Of a stretch of DNA of 45,658 nt, positions 33,640 through 42,055 are shown in pieces (positions within the stretch are counted from its first letter, which is position 1; the number at the start of each line of letters is the position of its first letter). The position numbers and the translations under genes are program-made. Source of the DNA: JBBROS01 sp038229135 (GTDB lineage Bacteria > Pseudomonadota > Alphaproteobacteria > Acetobacterales > Acetobacteraceae). The stretch lies in assembly GCA_038229135.1 (NCBI GenBank), contig JBBROS010000030.1, forward strand, positions 1 to 45,658. Direction: 5' to 3'. The notes under the pieces were generated by a model. The model was not told where the DNA came from and searched no databases. It worked only from the letters and a program-made list of their open reading frames with translations.

Positions 33640-34389
33640 ATGAAGCTCCTCGTCCCCGTCAAGCGCGTCGTCGACTACAACGTGAAGGTCCGCGTGAAGG
33701 CGGACGGCACGGGCGTGGAGACGGCCGGTGTCAAGATGTCCATGAACCCGTTCGACGAGATCGCCGTCGAGGAGGCCGTGCGCCTCAAGGAGAAGGGCAC
33801 CGCAACCGAGATCATCGCCGTCAGCATGGGCACCGCCGCCTGCGCCGAGACCATCCGCACCGCGCTGGCCATGGGGGCCGACCGCGGCATCCTGGTCGAG
33901 ACGGACGTGGAGCTGCAGCCGCTCGCCGTCGCCAAGCTGCTGGCCGCCCTCGTGAAGAAGGAGGGTCCCGGCATGGTCGTCATGGGCAAGCAGGCCATCG
34001 ACGACGACATGAACGCCACCGGGCAGATGCTCGCAGCCCTCCTCGGCTGGCCCCAGGGCACCTTCGCCAGCAAGCTCGAGATCGACGGCAATGCGGCCAC
34101 CGTCACCCGCGAGATCGACGGCGGCCTCGAGACACTCAGCATCGACCTGCCCTGCGTCGTCACCGCCGACCTGCGTCTCAACGAGCCGCGCTACGCGAGC
34201 CTCCCCAACATCATGAAGGCGCGCAAGAAGCCCATCGAGACCATCAAGCCTGCCGATCTCGGCGTCGACCCGGCGCCCCGCCTGAAGCTCGTCCACGTCG
34301 CCGAGCCGCCGCGGCGCCAGGCCGGCAAGAAGGTAGGCTCGGTCGCCGACCTGGTTTCCAAGCTCCGCACTGAAGCAAAGGTGATCTAG
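33640..34389 (+). CDS. etfB: Electron transfer flavoprotein beta subunit
   Basis: 249-residue EtfB, starting MKLLVPVKRVVDYNVKVRVK; the ATG at 33640 is chosen by this family start. The AMP-binding and partner-contact region shows GKQAIDDDMNATGQMLAALL and the recognition loop NEPRYASLPNIMKARKKP. With EtfA it carries electrons from acyl-CoA and other dehydrogenases to ETF:ubiquinone oxidoreductase. It is followed by etfA after 2 nt. Confidence 0.97.
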   Translation: MKLLVPVKRVVDYNVKVRVKADGTGVETAGVKMSMNPFDEIAVEEAVRLKEKGTATEIIAVSMGTAACAETIRTALAMGADRGILVETDVELQPLAVAKLLAALVKKEGPGMVVMGKQAIDDDMNATGQMLAALLGWPQGTFASKLEIDGNAATVTREIDGGLETLSIDLPCVVTADLRLNEPRYASLPNIMKARKKPIETIKPADLGVDPAPRLKLVHVAEPPRRQAGKKVGSVADLVSKLRTEAKVI

Positions 34390-34391
34390 CC

Positions 34392-35330
34392 ATGGCATCC
34401 CTCGTCCTGCTCGACCACGAGAACGGCCTCATCAAGCAGCCCTCCCGCAGTGCGGTCGCCGCCGCCACCAAGCTCGGCGAAGTTCACGCGCTGATCGCCG
34501 GGCACGGGATCGACGCCGCCGCCCAGGCCGCCGCCAAGCTGCCGGGCGTCACCAAGGTGCACGTGGCGGACCACCCCTCGCTCGCCCACTCGCTCGCCGA
34601 GCCGCTCGCCGCCCTCCTGGTGCGCATGGCCGGCCACCACGACCACCTGTTCGCCGCCAGCACGGCCATCGGCAAGAACGTGATGCCCCGCGTCGCCGCC
34701 CTGCTGGACGTGCAGCCCATCAGCGACATCGCCTCCGTCGAGGGCCCGGATACCTTCGTCCGCCCCATCTACGCCGGCAACGCCATGGCGACCGTCCAGT
34801 CCTCCGACGCGAAGAAGGTGATCACCGTCCGTGCCGCCAGCTTCGACCCGGTGCCCGCCGAGGGCGGCAGCGCCACCATCGAGGCGGTGAACATGGAAGA
34901 GACGCCGGTCACCTCCCGCTTCGTGTCCGCCGAGCTCAGCAAGTCCGAGCGTCCGGAGCTCACCGCCGCCCGCGTGGTGGTGTCCGGCGGCAGGGGCATG
35001 CAGAACGGCGAGAACTTCAAGCTGCTCAACCCGCTCGCGGACCAGCTCGGCGCCGCCGTCGGCGCCTCCCGCGCGGCCGTCGACGCCGGCTACGTGCCCA
35101 ACGACTACCAGGTGGGCCAAACGGGCAAGATCGTGGCGCCGGACCTCTACGTGGCCATTGGCATCTCGGGCGCCATCCAGCACCTGGCCGGCATGAAGGA
35201 CAGCAAGGTCATCGTCGCCATCAACAAGGACGAGGAGGCGCCGATCTTCCAGGTTGCCGATTACGGCCTGGTGGGCGACCTGTTCACCGTCCTTCCCGAG
35301 CTCCAGGCAGAGCTGGAGCGCACGGCTTGA
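34392..35330 (+). CDS. etfA: Electron transfer flavoprotein alpha subunit
   Basis: 312-residue EtfA. The C-terminal FAD domain is intact: VVVSGGRGMQNGENFKLL, GAAVGASRAAVDAGYVPNDY, QVGQTGKIVAPDLYVAIGIS and GAIQHLAGMKDSKVIVAINK. It forms the heterodimer with EtfB. Its stop overlaps the TTG start of hbd (TTGA), coupling the two genes. Confidence 0.97.
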   Translation: MASLVLLDHENGLIKQPSRSAVAAATKLGEVHALIAGHGIDAAAQAAAKLPGVTKVHVADHPSLAHSLAEPLAALLVRMAGHHDHLFAASTAIGKNVMPRVAALLDVQPISDIASVEGPDTFVRPIYAGNAMATVQSSDAKKVITVRAASFDPVPAEGGSATIEAVNMEETPVTSRFVSAELSKSERPELTAARVVVSGGRGMQNGENFKLLNPLADQLGAAVGASRAAVDAGYVPNDYQVGQTGKIVAPDLYVAIGISGAIQHLAGMKDSKVIVAINKDEEAPIFQVADYGLVGDLFTVLPELQAELERTA

Positions 35331-36202
35331 GCATCACCCGCGTCGGCATCGTCGGCGCCGGGCAGATGGGCAGTGGCATCGCGCATGTGTGCGCACTTGC
35401 CGGTCTGGACGTGACGTTGGTGGACGCGAAGGCCGAGGCTCTCGAGAAAAGTCGCGCCACCATCGGCCGCAACATCGACCGCCAGGTGGCGAAGGGCACC
35501 ACCACGGAGGCAGACAAGCAGACCGCCCTCGCGCGGATCACCATGGGCACGGACTTCGCCGCCTTCGGCACCGCCGGCATCGTCATCGAAGCCGCTACGG
35601 AAAAAGAGGACGTGAAGCGCGCCATCTACAAGGCCGTAACGCCTCATCTGGCCGCCGACTGCATCCTGGCCAGCAACACCAGCTCCATCAGCATCACCCG
35701 CCTCGGCGCCAGCACGGACCGCCCAGGCCGCTTCATCGGCATGCACTTCATGAACCCGGTGCCGGTCATGAAGCTCATCGAGGTCATCCGCGGCATCGCG
35801 ACGGACGAACCCACCTTCCAGGCCGTGCAAGCCCTTTCCGAACGCCTGGGCAAGACGACGTCGGTGTCCGAGGACTTCCCGGCCTTCATCGTAAACCGCA
35901 TCCTGGTCCCGATGATCAACGAGGCCGTCTACGCCCTCTACGAAGGCGTAGGCAGCATCGAGGCTATCGACACCGCCATGAAGCTGGGGGCCAACCATCC
36001 CATGGGCCCGCTCGAGCTCGCCGACTTCATCGGCCTCGACACCTGCCTCAGCATCATGCAGGTGCTCCACAACGGCCTGAGCGATAGCAAATACCGCCCG
36101 TGTCCGCTGTTGGTGAAGTATGTCGAAGCCGGCTGGTACGGCCGCAAGACCGGTCGCGGCTTCTACGACTACACGACCCAGCCACCCAGGCCGACGCGGT
36201 AG
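35327..36202 (+). CDS. hbd: 3-hydroxybutyryl-CoA dehydrogenase
   Basis: 291-residue 3-hydroxyacyl-CoA dehydrogenase. The NAD-binding VGIVGAGQMGSGIAHVCALA is at residues 6-25, SNTSSISITRL and GMHFMNPVPVMKLIEVI carry the catalytic Ser and His, and the C-terminal domain reads GPLELADFIGLDTCLSIM. It oxidises (S)-3-hydroxybutyryl-CoA to acetoacetyl-CoA in beta-oxidation or polyhydroxybutyrate/butanoate metabolism. It starts at TTG overlapping etfA's stop. The etfB-etfA-hbd order is common in Rhodospirillales. Confidence 0.95.
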   Translation: MSITRVGIVGAGQMGSGIAHVCALAGLDVTLVDAKAEALEKSRATIGRNIDRQVAKGTTTEADKQTALARITMGTDFAAFGTAGIVIEAATEKEDVKRAIYKAVTPHLAADCILASNTSSISITRLGASTDRPGRFIGMHFMNPVPVMKLIEVIRGIATDEPTFQAVQALSERLGKTTSVSEDFPAFIVNRILVPMINEAVYALYEGVGSIEAIDTAMKLGANHPMGPLELADFIGLDTCLSIMQVLHNGLSDSKYRPCPLLVKYVEAGWYGRKTGRGFYDYTTQPPRPTR

Positions 36203-36248
36203 GCCGGCACGCGCAGGCCTGCCGCAGGGCCTGAACGCCGTCCGGCGC

Positions 36249-36422
36249 TCAACCCGGCTCGTAGAGCTCCTCGTACGCCCCCGGCACCTGCACCTTGATG
36301 TCCGGCAGCCGGGACTCCGCGAAAGCCGCCCGCACACGCGCGGCTGCGGCCTTCGAACGTGCTGCTGCTGCGTCCTCCATCGTCAGCCGCTGGCGCCTCA
36401 GCACGGCCCCGACAGCGTCCAT
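36249..36422 (-). CDS. 57-residue hypothetical protein
   Basis: A short gene beginning MDAVGAVLRRQRLTMEDAAA, with an Ala/Arg-rich helical middle and an acidic end (AYEELYEPG). Support comes from an excellent ribosome site (GGAGG, 5 nt before ATG 36422) and from its position 30 nt after the nitroreductase gene on the same strand. No family recognised. The amphipathic Ala/Arg helix could bind a partner protein or membrane, but that is speculation. Confidence 0.55.
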   Translation of the reverse strand: MDAVGAVLRRQRLTMEDAAAARSKAAAARVRAAFAESRLPDIKVQVPGAYEELYEPG

Positions 36423-36427
36423 TAACC

Positions 36428-36443
36428 CCTCCTGCGCGGGAGG
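36428..36443 (-). promoter_or_regulatory. Hairpin covering the ribosome-binding site of the 57-residue gene
   Basis: On the minus strand CCTCC, a 6-nt loop CGCGCA and GGAGG form a 5-bp stem. The 3' arm is exactly the Shine-Dalgarno sequence of the small gene, so the stem could limit its translation. It might equally be part of the nitroreductase mRNA 3' end. Confidence 0.4.
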
Positions 36444-36452
36444 ATCACACGA

Positions 36453-37049
36453 TCACCCCGCGAAACGCCCCTCGAACACCGTCTCGCTCAGGGGCTTCCG
36501 CCCGCTCGGCATCTCCCGCGCCGCCAGCCCCTCGGGCAGCATGGACTTGTCGCCAGGACGCCCGATCACCAGCGCCATCTCCACCCGGAACCCCGGCGGG
36601 ATCCCCAGTTCGGCCCGCGCCCGCTCCATGTCGAACCCCACCATCCCATGCGCCTGCCAGCCCAGCTTCGTCGCCTGCAGCGCCGCGTAAGCCCAGCCCG
36701 AGCCGGCATCCGCCGAATGGCTGTGCGACGGCACCGGCGTGTCCTTGCCCGGAACCATCATCGTCTCGCTGCTCGCCAGCACCGCCATCGCCGCCGCCCG
36801 CTCGCACCAGCTGCGGTTGAACTCGTTGAGCAGGCTCAGCATCGGCCCCCAATGCGGCGTGTCGCGCCGCGCATACACGAAGCGCCAGGGCTGCGAGTTG
36901 TAGCTGCTCGGCGCCCACCGTGCGGCCTCGAAGATCGTCATCAGGTCGGCCTCTGAAATCGCCTCCCCCGTGAACGCCCGCGGCGACCAGCGCTCGAGGA
37001 ACGCCGGGTCGATCGGGTGGTCGGACGTGCGCGGGCCTACGGTGGTCAT
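36453..37049 (-). CDS. Nitroreductase-family protein
   Basis: 198-residue FMN-dependent nitroreductase-like oxidoreductase. The N-terminal FMN motif ERWSPRAFTGEAIS is at about 20-33, then FEAARWAPSSYNSQPWRFVY, and the C-terminal half carries GWQAHGMVGFDMERARAELG. Family members reduce nitroaromatics, quinones or flavins with NAD(P)H. The ATG at 37049 has GGAG about 10 nt upstream. It is divergent from pcaH; 157 nt separate the starts. Confidence 0.92.
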   Translation of the reverse strand: MTTVGPRTSDHPIDPAFLERWSPRAFTGEAISEADLMTIFEAARWAPSSYNSQPWRFVYARRDTPHWGPMLSLLNEFNRSWCERAAAMAVLASSETMMVPGKDTPVPSHSHSADAGSGWAYAALQATKLGWQAHGMVGFDMERARAELGIPPGFRVEMALVIGRPGDKSMLPEGLAAREMPSGRKPLSETVFEGRFAG

Positions 37050-37206
37050 CGGCGATTGCTCCGTTGTATCTGGGATGGTTCTAACGCGACCGTCCGGCGA
37101 CGCAATCCCAACGTTTCCGCGAGGCCCTTCTTGCGCCGCGCCCTGCCCTGCCGCACACATACGGCCACACGCCGCAGGGAGCGGCAGGGCCTGGAGGACA
37201 CCCAAG

Positions 37207-37971
37207 ATGCCGACCCGCCCAGGGCACAACTCCACGCTCGAGCCCCTGCACATCGCCGACGAGCTCGTCCAGCGCGACCGTGACCTGCAGCCGCCCTTTC
37301 ACACCCCGGACTACAAGAGCACCGTCCTCCGCTCCCCCCGCATCCCCCTCTGGTCCCTGCAGAACTCGCTCTCCGAGGTCACCGGCCCGGTCTTCACACC
37401 CGACGAACTGGGCCCGCTCGACCACGACCTCATCCGAAACTACGCCCACGAGGGCGACCCGATCGGCGAGCGCACCATCGTCCACGGCTACGTCCACGAC
37501 GGCAACGGCCGACCCGTGGCCGGCGCCCTCGTGGAGATCTGGCAGGCCAATGCCGGAGGCCGCTACCGCCACCAGAACGACACCTACCTCGCCCCGATCG
37601 ACCCCAATTTCGGCGGCTGCGGCCGCCTCCTTTCGGACGCGGACGGCCACTACGCCTTTCGCACCGTGAAGCCCGGTGCCTACCCCTACCGCAACCGCGT
37701 CAACTCCTGGCGCCCTGCCCACATCCACTTCTCCCTCTCCGGCCAGGCCTTCGGCCAGCGCCTCATCACCCAGATGTACTTCGAGGGCGACCCGCTCATC
37801 CCCCACGACCAGATCCTCGCCACCATCCCGGACGCCGCCGCGCGGGACCGCCTGGTCGCCCGCCTCGACCTGGACGCCGCGCTCCCGCTCGACAGCCTCG
37901 CCTACCGTTTCGACATGGTCCTGCGCGGCCGCCGCCAGACCCATTTCGAGAACCGGCTGCACGGAGGCTGA
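37207..37971 (+). CDS. pcaH: Protocatechuate 3,4-dioxygenase beta subunit
   Basis: 254-residue beta subunit, which carries the non-heme Fe(III) site for intradiol cleavage of protocatechuate to 3-carboxy-cis,cis-muconate. The N-terminal PcaH extension includes YKSTVLRSPRIPLW. The core shows ALVEIWQANAGGRYRH, and the iron ligands fall in PGAYPYRNRVNSWRPAHIHF (Tyr, His, His). GGAGGA lies 8 nt before the ATG at 37207. Its stop overlaps the pcaG start by one base. Confidence 0.96.
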   Translation: MPTRPGHNSTLEPLHIADELVQRDRDLQPPFHTPDYKSTVLRSPRIPLWSLQNSLSEVTGPVFTPDELGPLDHDLIRNYAHEGDPIGERTIVHGYVHDGNGRPVAGALVEIWQANAGGRYRHQNDTYLAPIDPNFGGCGRLLSDADGHYAFRTVKPGAYPYRNRVNSWRPAHIHFSLSGQAFGQRLITQMYFEGDPLIPHDQILATIPDAAARDRLVARLDLDAALPLDSLAYRFDMVLRGRRQTHFENRLHGG

Positions 37972-38597
37972 TGATGCTGAACACCCGCAACCTGCCCGAG
38001 ACCGCCTCCCAGACCGCCGGCCCCTACGTCCATATCGGCCTCATCCCCAAGCAGGCCGGGTTCGACATCTTCGAGACCAACTTCGGCAACGTCCTGACCA
38101 CGGACGCCACCGAAGGCCAGCGCATCCGCATCGAAGGCCGCATCCACGATGGCACCGGCGCGCCCATCCGGGACATGCTGGTCGAGCTTTGGCAGGCCAA
38201 CGCCCATGGCCGCTACGCGCATCCGGCGGACCGGCAGGACAAGGCGCTCGACGCCGGGTTCCGTGGCTGGGGCCGCACCGGCACCGACTTCAAGACCGGC
38301 CTCTGGCACTTCGACACCGTCAAGCCCGGCCCTGTCGTGGGCCGCCACGGCCGCCCCATGGCCCCCCACGCAAGCCTCTGGATGGTCTCCCGGGGCCTCA
38401 ACATCGGCCTGTCCACCCGCCTCTACTTCGACGACGAACCGGACCTGAACGCCGCCGACCCGGTCTTCACCCTCGTCGACCCGCCCCCTCGCCGCCAAAC
38501 CCTCCTCGCCCGCCGCGAGCAGCGTGACGGCCTGGTCGCCTACGTCTTCGACATCCACCTCCAAGGCGACAGGGAAACCGTGTTCTTCGACGTGTGA
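37971..38597 (+). CDS. pcaG: Protocatechuate 3,4-dioxygenase alpha subunit
   Basis: 208-residue alpha subunit, structurally similar to PcaH but without the full iron site. It opens ETASQTAGPYVHIGLIP and shows MLVELWQANAHGRYAHP and the C-terminal GLNIGLSTRLYFDDEPDLN. Two adjacent ATGs (37971, 37974) are possible starts. It pairs with PcaH in the multimeric enzyme. Confidence 0.96.
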   Translation: MMLNTRNLPETASQTAGPYVHIGLIPKQAGFDIFETNFGNVLTTDATEGQRIRIEGRIHDGTGAPIRDMLVELWQANAHGRYAHPADRQDKALDAGFRGWGRTGTDFKTGLWHFDTVKPGPVVGRHGRPMAPHASLWMVSRGLNIGLSTRLYFDDEPDLNAADPVFTLVDPPPRRQTLLARREQRDGLVAYVFDIHLQGDRETVFFDV

Positions 38598-38631
38598 GAT
38601 GATCCGTCAGTACGAGCATCAGCTTCAGGAC

Positions 38632-38724
38632 TCCGCCATCGCGAGCCGCAGGCGTGGCGAACCAGGGGCCGTGAACCTGCTCTCGGCCGCCCCAGGGTCG
38701 CAGCGCTTCGCTCGCGATGGCTCA
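38632..38724. repeat. Dispersed palindromic repeat B, copy 2
   Basis: Between pcaG and pcaB. The arms CCATCGCGAGC (38637-38647) and GCTCGCGATGG (38711-38721) are perfectly complementary and enclose sequence like the copy at 30517-30615 (GGCGTGGCGAACCAGGGGCC). It can form a long stem in the pca mRNA. Confidence 0.75.
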
Positions 38725-38795
38725 AAATACCCGCGCGTAGTCCTGAACCGCCGATGGAATGCTTCGCCTCCGGCTCGCACTGACGGGTGCGCCTG

Positions 38796-40178
38796 ATGCC
38801 CCTTACCCTCGACTCGCTCCTCACGGCCCCCCTCCTCACCACACAAGCCATGCAGGCCGCCCTCTCCGACACGGCCCGCCTCGCCGCCATGCTCCGCGCC
38901 GAGGCCGCCCTCGCCCGCGTCCAGGCCAGCGCCGGCCTGGTGCCGGACGCACTCGCCACGGCCATCGACGCCATCGACCCGGCCTCGCTCGACGCCGCCG
39001 CCATCGGCCAGGCCACCGCCCTCTCAGGCGTCCCCACCATCCCGTTCGTCCGCGCCCTCCAGGCCCGGCTCCCCCCGGAGCTCGAGCGCCACGTGCACAA
39101 GGGCGCCACCACGCAGGACATCCTGGACACCGCCACCGCGCTCCAGCTCCAAGCCGCCACCGCCCTCCTGCGCACGGACCTCGAGGCCACCATCGCGGCC
39201 CTCGCCATCCTCGCCGACACCCATCGCCGCACCCCCTGCGCAGGCCGGACCTATGGCCAGCACGCCGCCCCCATCACCTTCGGCTTCCGCGTCGCCGTCT
39301 GGCTCACAGGCCTCGCCGAAGCCGCCGCGAACCTGCCCCTGATCGCGCTCCCCGCCTCCCTCGCAGGCCCCGTCGGCACCCTCGCCGGGTTGGGCGCGCA
39401 CGGCCCGGCCATCGCCGACGCCTTCGCCCAGGAGCTCGGCCTCGCCCCCGCCCCCATCGCCTGGCACACGCGTCGCCACGCGGTCGCGCAGGCCGGCTTC
39501 CACCTGGCCGCCCTCGTCGGTGCTTGCGCCAAGATGGCCACCGACGTCGCCCACCTCGCCAGCACCGAGGTCTCCGAGGCGGCCGAACCCTACATCCCGG
39601 GCCGCGGCGGCTCCTCCGCCATGCCGCACAAGCGCAACCCGGTCTCCTGCACCGTCATCCTCGCCGCCCACGCCGCCGCCCCCGGCCACGTCGCCGCCCT
39701 CCTCGCCGCCATGGCCGCGCAGCACGAGCGGCCCCCCGGCCTGTGGCACGCCGAATGGCACGCGCTGCCCACCCTCCTCTCTTTGGCCGCCGGCGCCCTC
39801 CACGAGGCCGGCACCCTGGCCCAAGGCCTGGAGCCCGACCCGGCCCGCATGCGCCACAACCTGGACGCCACCAACGGCCTCCTCTTCGCCGACGCCGCCG
39901 CCGCCCGCCTCTCCCCCTTGGGCCGCGAAGCCGCCCACAGCCTCGTCGAACACGCCGCCACCCAGGTCCGCGGCACCGGCCGCCACCTCCGGCACATCCT
40001 CGCCGAGGACCCCCGAACAGCCGGCATCGACCTCGCCCCCGCCTTCGACCTCACCCCCGCCATCGAAGCCGCCCAACCCTGGATCGACCGCGCCCTCGCG
40101 CTGGCGAAAAACTCGCCTCACCCTCTCCGCTTGGGAGAGGGCCGGCGTGACGGCCGGGGCCACGAGCACAAGCCCTGA
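38796..40178 (+). CDS. pcaB: 3-carboxy-cis,cis-muconate cycloisomerase
   Basis: 460-residue fumarase/aspartase-superfamily enzyme. The signature GRGGSSAMPHKRNPVSC carries the catalytic Ser loop at about residues 267-283, and HVHKGATTQDILDT and GRTYGQHAAPITFGFRVA match the other conserved blocks. It converts 3-carboxymuconate to 4-carboxymuconolactone. ATG 38796 is chosen over GTG 38787 by family start. The C-terminal tail after LALAKN is encoded by dispersed repeat A, adding about 20 unusual residues (PHPLRLGEGRRDGRGHEH). Confidence 0.95.
   Translation: MPLTLDSLLTAPLLTTQAMQAALSDTARLAAMLRAEAALARVQASAGLVPDALATAIDAIDPASLDAAAIGQATALSGVPTIPFVRALQARLPPELERHVHKGATTQDILDTATALQLQAATALLRTDLEATIAALAILADTHRRTPCAGRTYGQHAAPITFGFRVAVWLTGLAEAAANLPLIALPASLAGPVGTLAGLGAHGPAIADAFAQELGLAPAPIAWHTRRHAVAQAGFHLAALVGACAKMATDVAHLASTEVSEAAEPYIPGRGGSSAMPHKRNPVSCTVILAAHAAAPGHVAALLAAMAAQHERPPGLWHAEWHALPTLLSLAAGALHEAGTLAQGLEPDPARMRHNLDATNGLLFADAAAARLSPLGREAAHSLVEHAATQVRGTGRHLRHILAEDPRTAGIDLAPAFDLTPAIEAAQPWIDRALALAKNSPHPLRLGEGRRDGRGHEHKP
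40117..40160. repeat. Dispersed palindromic repeat A, copy 3
   Basis: TCACCCTCTCCGCTTGGGAG followed by AGGGCCGGCGTGACGGCCGG, inside the 3' end of pcaB, where it encodes the unusual C-terminal tail. Confidence 0.7.
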
Positions 40179-40194
40179 CACTCACGGAGCCCCC

Positions 40195-41421
40195 ATGCCC
40201 CTCATCAACGCCCTCGGCACCCACCTCTTCTACGACCTTACCGGACCCGCCGACGCCCCCGTCATCGTCTTCAGCAACTCCATCGGCGCCACCCTCGAGA
40301 TGTGGGACGAGCAGGCCCGCGACCTCGCCCCGCACTACCGCGTCCTCCGCTACGACACACGCGGCCATGGCCGCTCCCCGGTCGCGCTCAAGGACGGCGC
40401 CCCCGCCCCCGTCACCATGGACACCCTCGCCGACGACCTCGCCGGCCTGCTCGAAGCGCTCGGCATCGCCCGCGCCCACGTCGTCGGCCTCTCGCTCGGC
40501 GGCATGACGGCCCAGGCCCTGGCCACCCGCCACCCGGAGCGCGTCCACGGCCTGGTGCTCATGGCCACCGCCGCCTGCATGCCGGGCGACAACCCCGCCA
40601 AGGACTGGGCCGACCGCGCCGCCCTCGTCCAGACCAAGGGCATGGAGGCCATCGCCGCCACCGTCATGTCCCGCTGGTTCACGCCCGCCTTCCACACCCA
40701 CCCCCGCGCCCTCGCCACAGCCGAACGCTTCCGCGCCACCCCGCCTGAAGGCTACGCCGCCTGCTGCCACGCCATCGGCGCCATGGACCTGCGCCCGGGC
40801 CTCCCCGGCATCACCGCCCCCACCCTCATCGTCGCCGGCGCCGACGACCCGGCGACACCCCCCGCCAAGGCCGAGGAGATCCGCGCCCTCATCCCCGGTG
40901 CCGAGCTGCTCGTGCTCTCCCGCGCCGCCCACATCCTCAACATCGAGCAGGCGGACGCCACCAACCGCCACCTCCGCGCCTTCCTGGACAGCCTCACCCC
41001 GGACGCCGCCGCCAGCACGTCCGGCTTCGACGCCGGGCTGGCCAACCGCAAGGCCGTGCTGGGCGTCGAGCACGTCGAACGCTCGCTCGCCAACGCCGGC
41101 CCCTTCGCCACCCCCTGGCAGGAGTTCATCACCCGGACCGCCTGGGGCGAGATCTGGGGCGATCCCACCCTCCCCTGGAAGACCCGCTCCCTCACGACCC
41201 TCGCCATAACCCTCGCGCTGAACCGCGAGGAGGAGTTCAAGCTCCACCTCCGCCCCGCCCTGCGCAACGGCGTGACCCTCCCCGAGCTTCGCGCCTTCCT
41301 CCTCCACTGCAGCGTCTACGCCGGCGTCCCCGCCAGCAACGGCGCCTTCCGCTGGGTGCGGGACGTGCTCGGAAGCGAGCTGGACGCCGCTCCCTCTCCC
41401 CCCGGGACAGGGCCGGGGTGA
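40195..41421 (+). CDS. pcaL: Fused 3-oxoadipate enol-lactonase / 4-carboxymuconolactone decarboxylase
   Basis: 408 residues with two enzymes in one chain. Residues 1-262 are PcaD, an alpha/beta hydrolase with nucleophile GLSLGGM, acid in VAGADDPATP and catalytic His in SRAAHILNIEQ. Residues 275-395 are PcaC, with RKAVLGVEHVERSLANAGPF, RTAWGEIWGDPTLPWKTRSL and HLRPALRNGVTLPELRAFLL. PcaC decarboxylates carboxymuconolactone and PcaD opens the resulting enol-lactone to 3-oxoadipate. Fused forms are known under the name pcaL. GGAG precedes ATG 40195. The last residues (SPPGTGPG) come from a repeat A copy. Confidence 0.95.
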   Translation: MPLINALGTHLFYDLTGPADAPVIVFSNSIGATLEMWDEQARDLAPHYRVLRYDTRGHGRSPVALKDGAPAPVTMDTLADDLAGLLEALGIARAHVVGLSLGGMTAQALATRHPERVHGLVLMATAACMPGDNPAKDWADRAALVQTKGMEAIAATVMSRWFTPAFHTHPRALATAERFRATPPEGYAACCHAIGAMDLRPGLPGITAPTLIVAGADDPATPPAKAEEIRALIPGAELLVLSRAAHILNIEQADATNRHLRAFLDSLTPDAAASTSGFDAGLANRKAVLGVEHVERSLANAGPFATPWQEFITRTAWGEIWGDPTLPWKTRSLTTLAITLALNREEEFKLHLRPALRNGVTLPELRAFLLHCSVYAGVPASNGAFRWVRDVLGSELDAAPSPPGTGPG

Positions 41422-41424
41422 GAG
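41391..41424. repeat. Dispersed palindromic repeat A, copy 4
   Basis: TCCCTCTCCCCCCGGGACAG followed by GGCCGGGGTGAGAG. The stop codon of the PcaD-PcaC fusion lies inside it. Confidence 0.7.
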
Positions 41425-41434
41425 TTCGGCCAGC

Positions 41435-42055
41435 ATGGGCTTCCGTTACCAAGCCTCGGCCGTGCACGCCCACCGCGACGCTCCCGCCAAATCCGATGTG
41501 CTCGCCTGGCGCACCCGGATCGGCACGAAGTACCGCGATCAGCTCGGCGCGCCGCTGGCATGGGACGAGGACAGCGCCTTCATGGACTACGCCGTCCCCT
41601 ACTACGCTGCGCAGTCCGCGTTGCTGACCTTGGCCGCCGTGCTCACCGTGCGCAAACCAGGCGAGACCCTCCCCGGCCCTGGCGCCTGGGTGCAGCCCGA
41701 CATCCGGGAGGTGCCAGCCATGCGGCCCGAAGTCGCGCGTCTCGGCTTCGCCGGTCCCTATCCGCAGCTGCTGCTCGACGCGACCTTCTGGTTTCCGTTC
41801 GAGCGCAACATGATCATCAGCGAGCCGGACTGGGCCGGAACGCCTGCGCGCTGCGGCTCCCTCGCCCGGCTCCTGGACGAGCTCGACGAACTCCGCCTGT
41901 TCATCGCACGCACGAACCGCAACGCGACCACGGTGGACGACGACGACGACTCGCCAAAGGACATGCTCCAAGGCGCCTGGCAGGCCAGCTCGGCCCTGAA
42001 GCGCCTGTGCACGGCAGCAATCGCCAACCGGGTCCCGGTCATGTTGGTCGAGTGA
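41435..42055 (+). CDS. Hypothetical protein
   Basis: 206 residues, soluble, no family recognised. It is compact, with aromatic patches (MDYAVPYYAAQSALLTLAAV, LLLDATFWFPFERNMIIS) and an acidic run (TVDDDDDSPKD). Third-position G/C bias supports coding. The conserved-looking middle suggests a small-molecule or immunity-like protein, but nothing decisive is visible. It follows the PcaD-PcaC fusion by 13 nt and overlaps the convergent secreted-protein gene by 17 nt. Confidence 0.7.
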   Translation: MGFRYQASAVHAHRDAPAKSDVLAWRTRIGTKYRDQLGAPLAWDEDSAFMDYAVPYYAAQSALLTLAAVLTVRKPGETLPGPGAWVQPDIREVPAMRPEVARLGFAGPYPQLLLDATFWFPFERNMIISEPDWAGTPARCGSLARLLDELDELRLFIARTNRNATTVDDDDDSPKDMLQGAWQASSALKRLCTAAIANRVPVMLVE

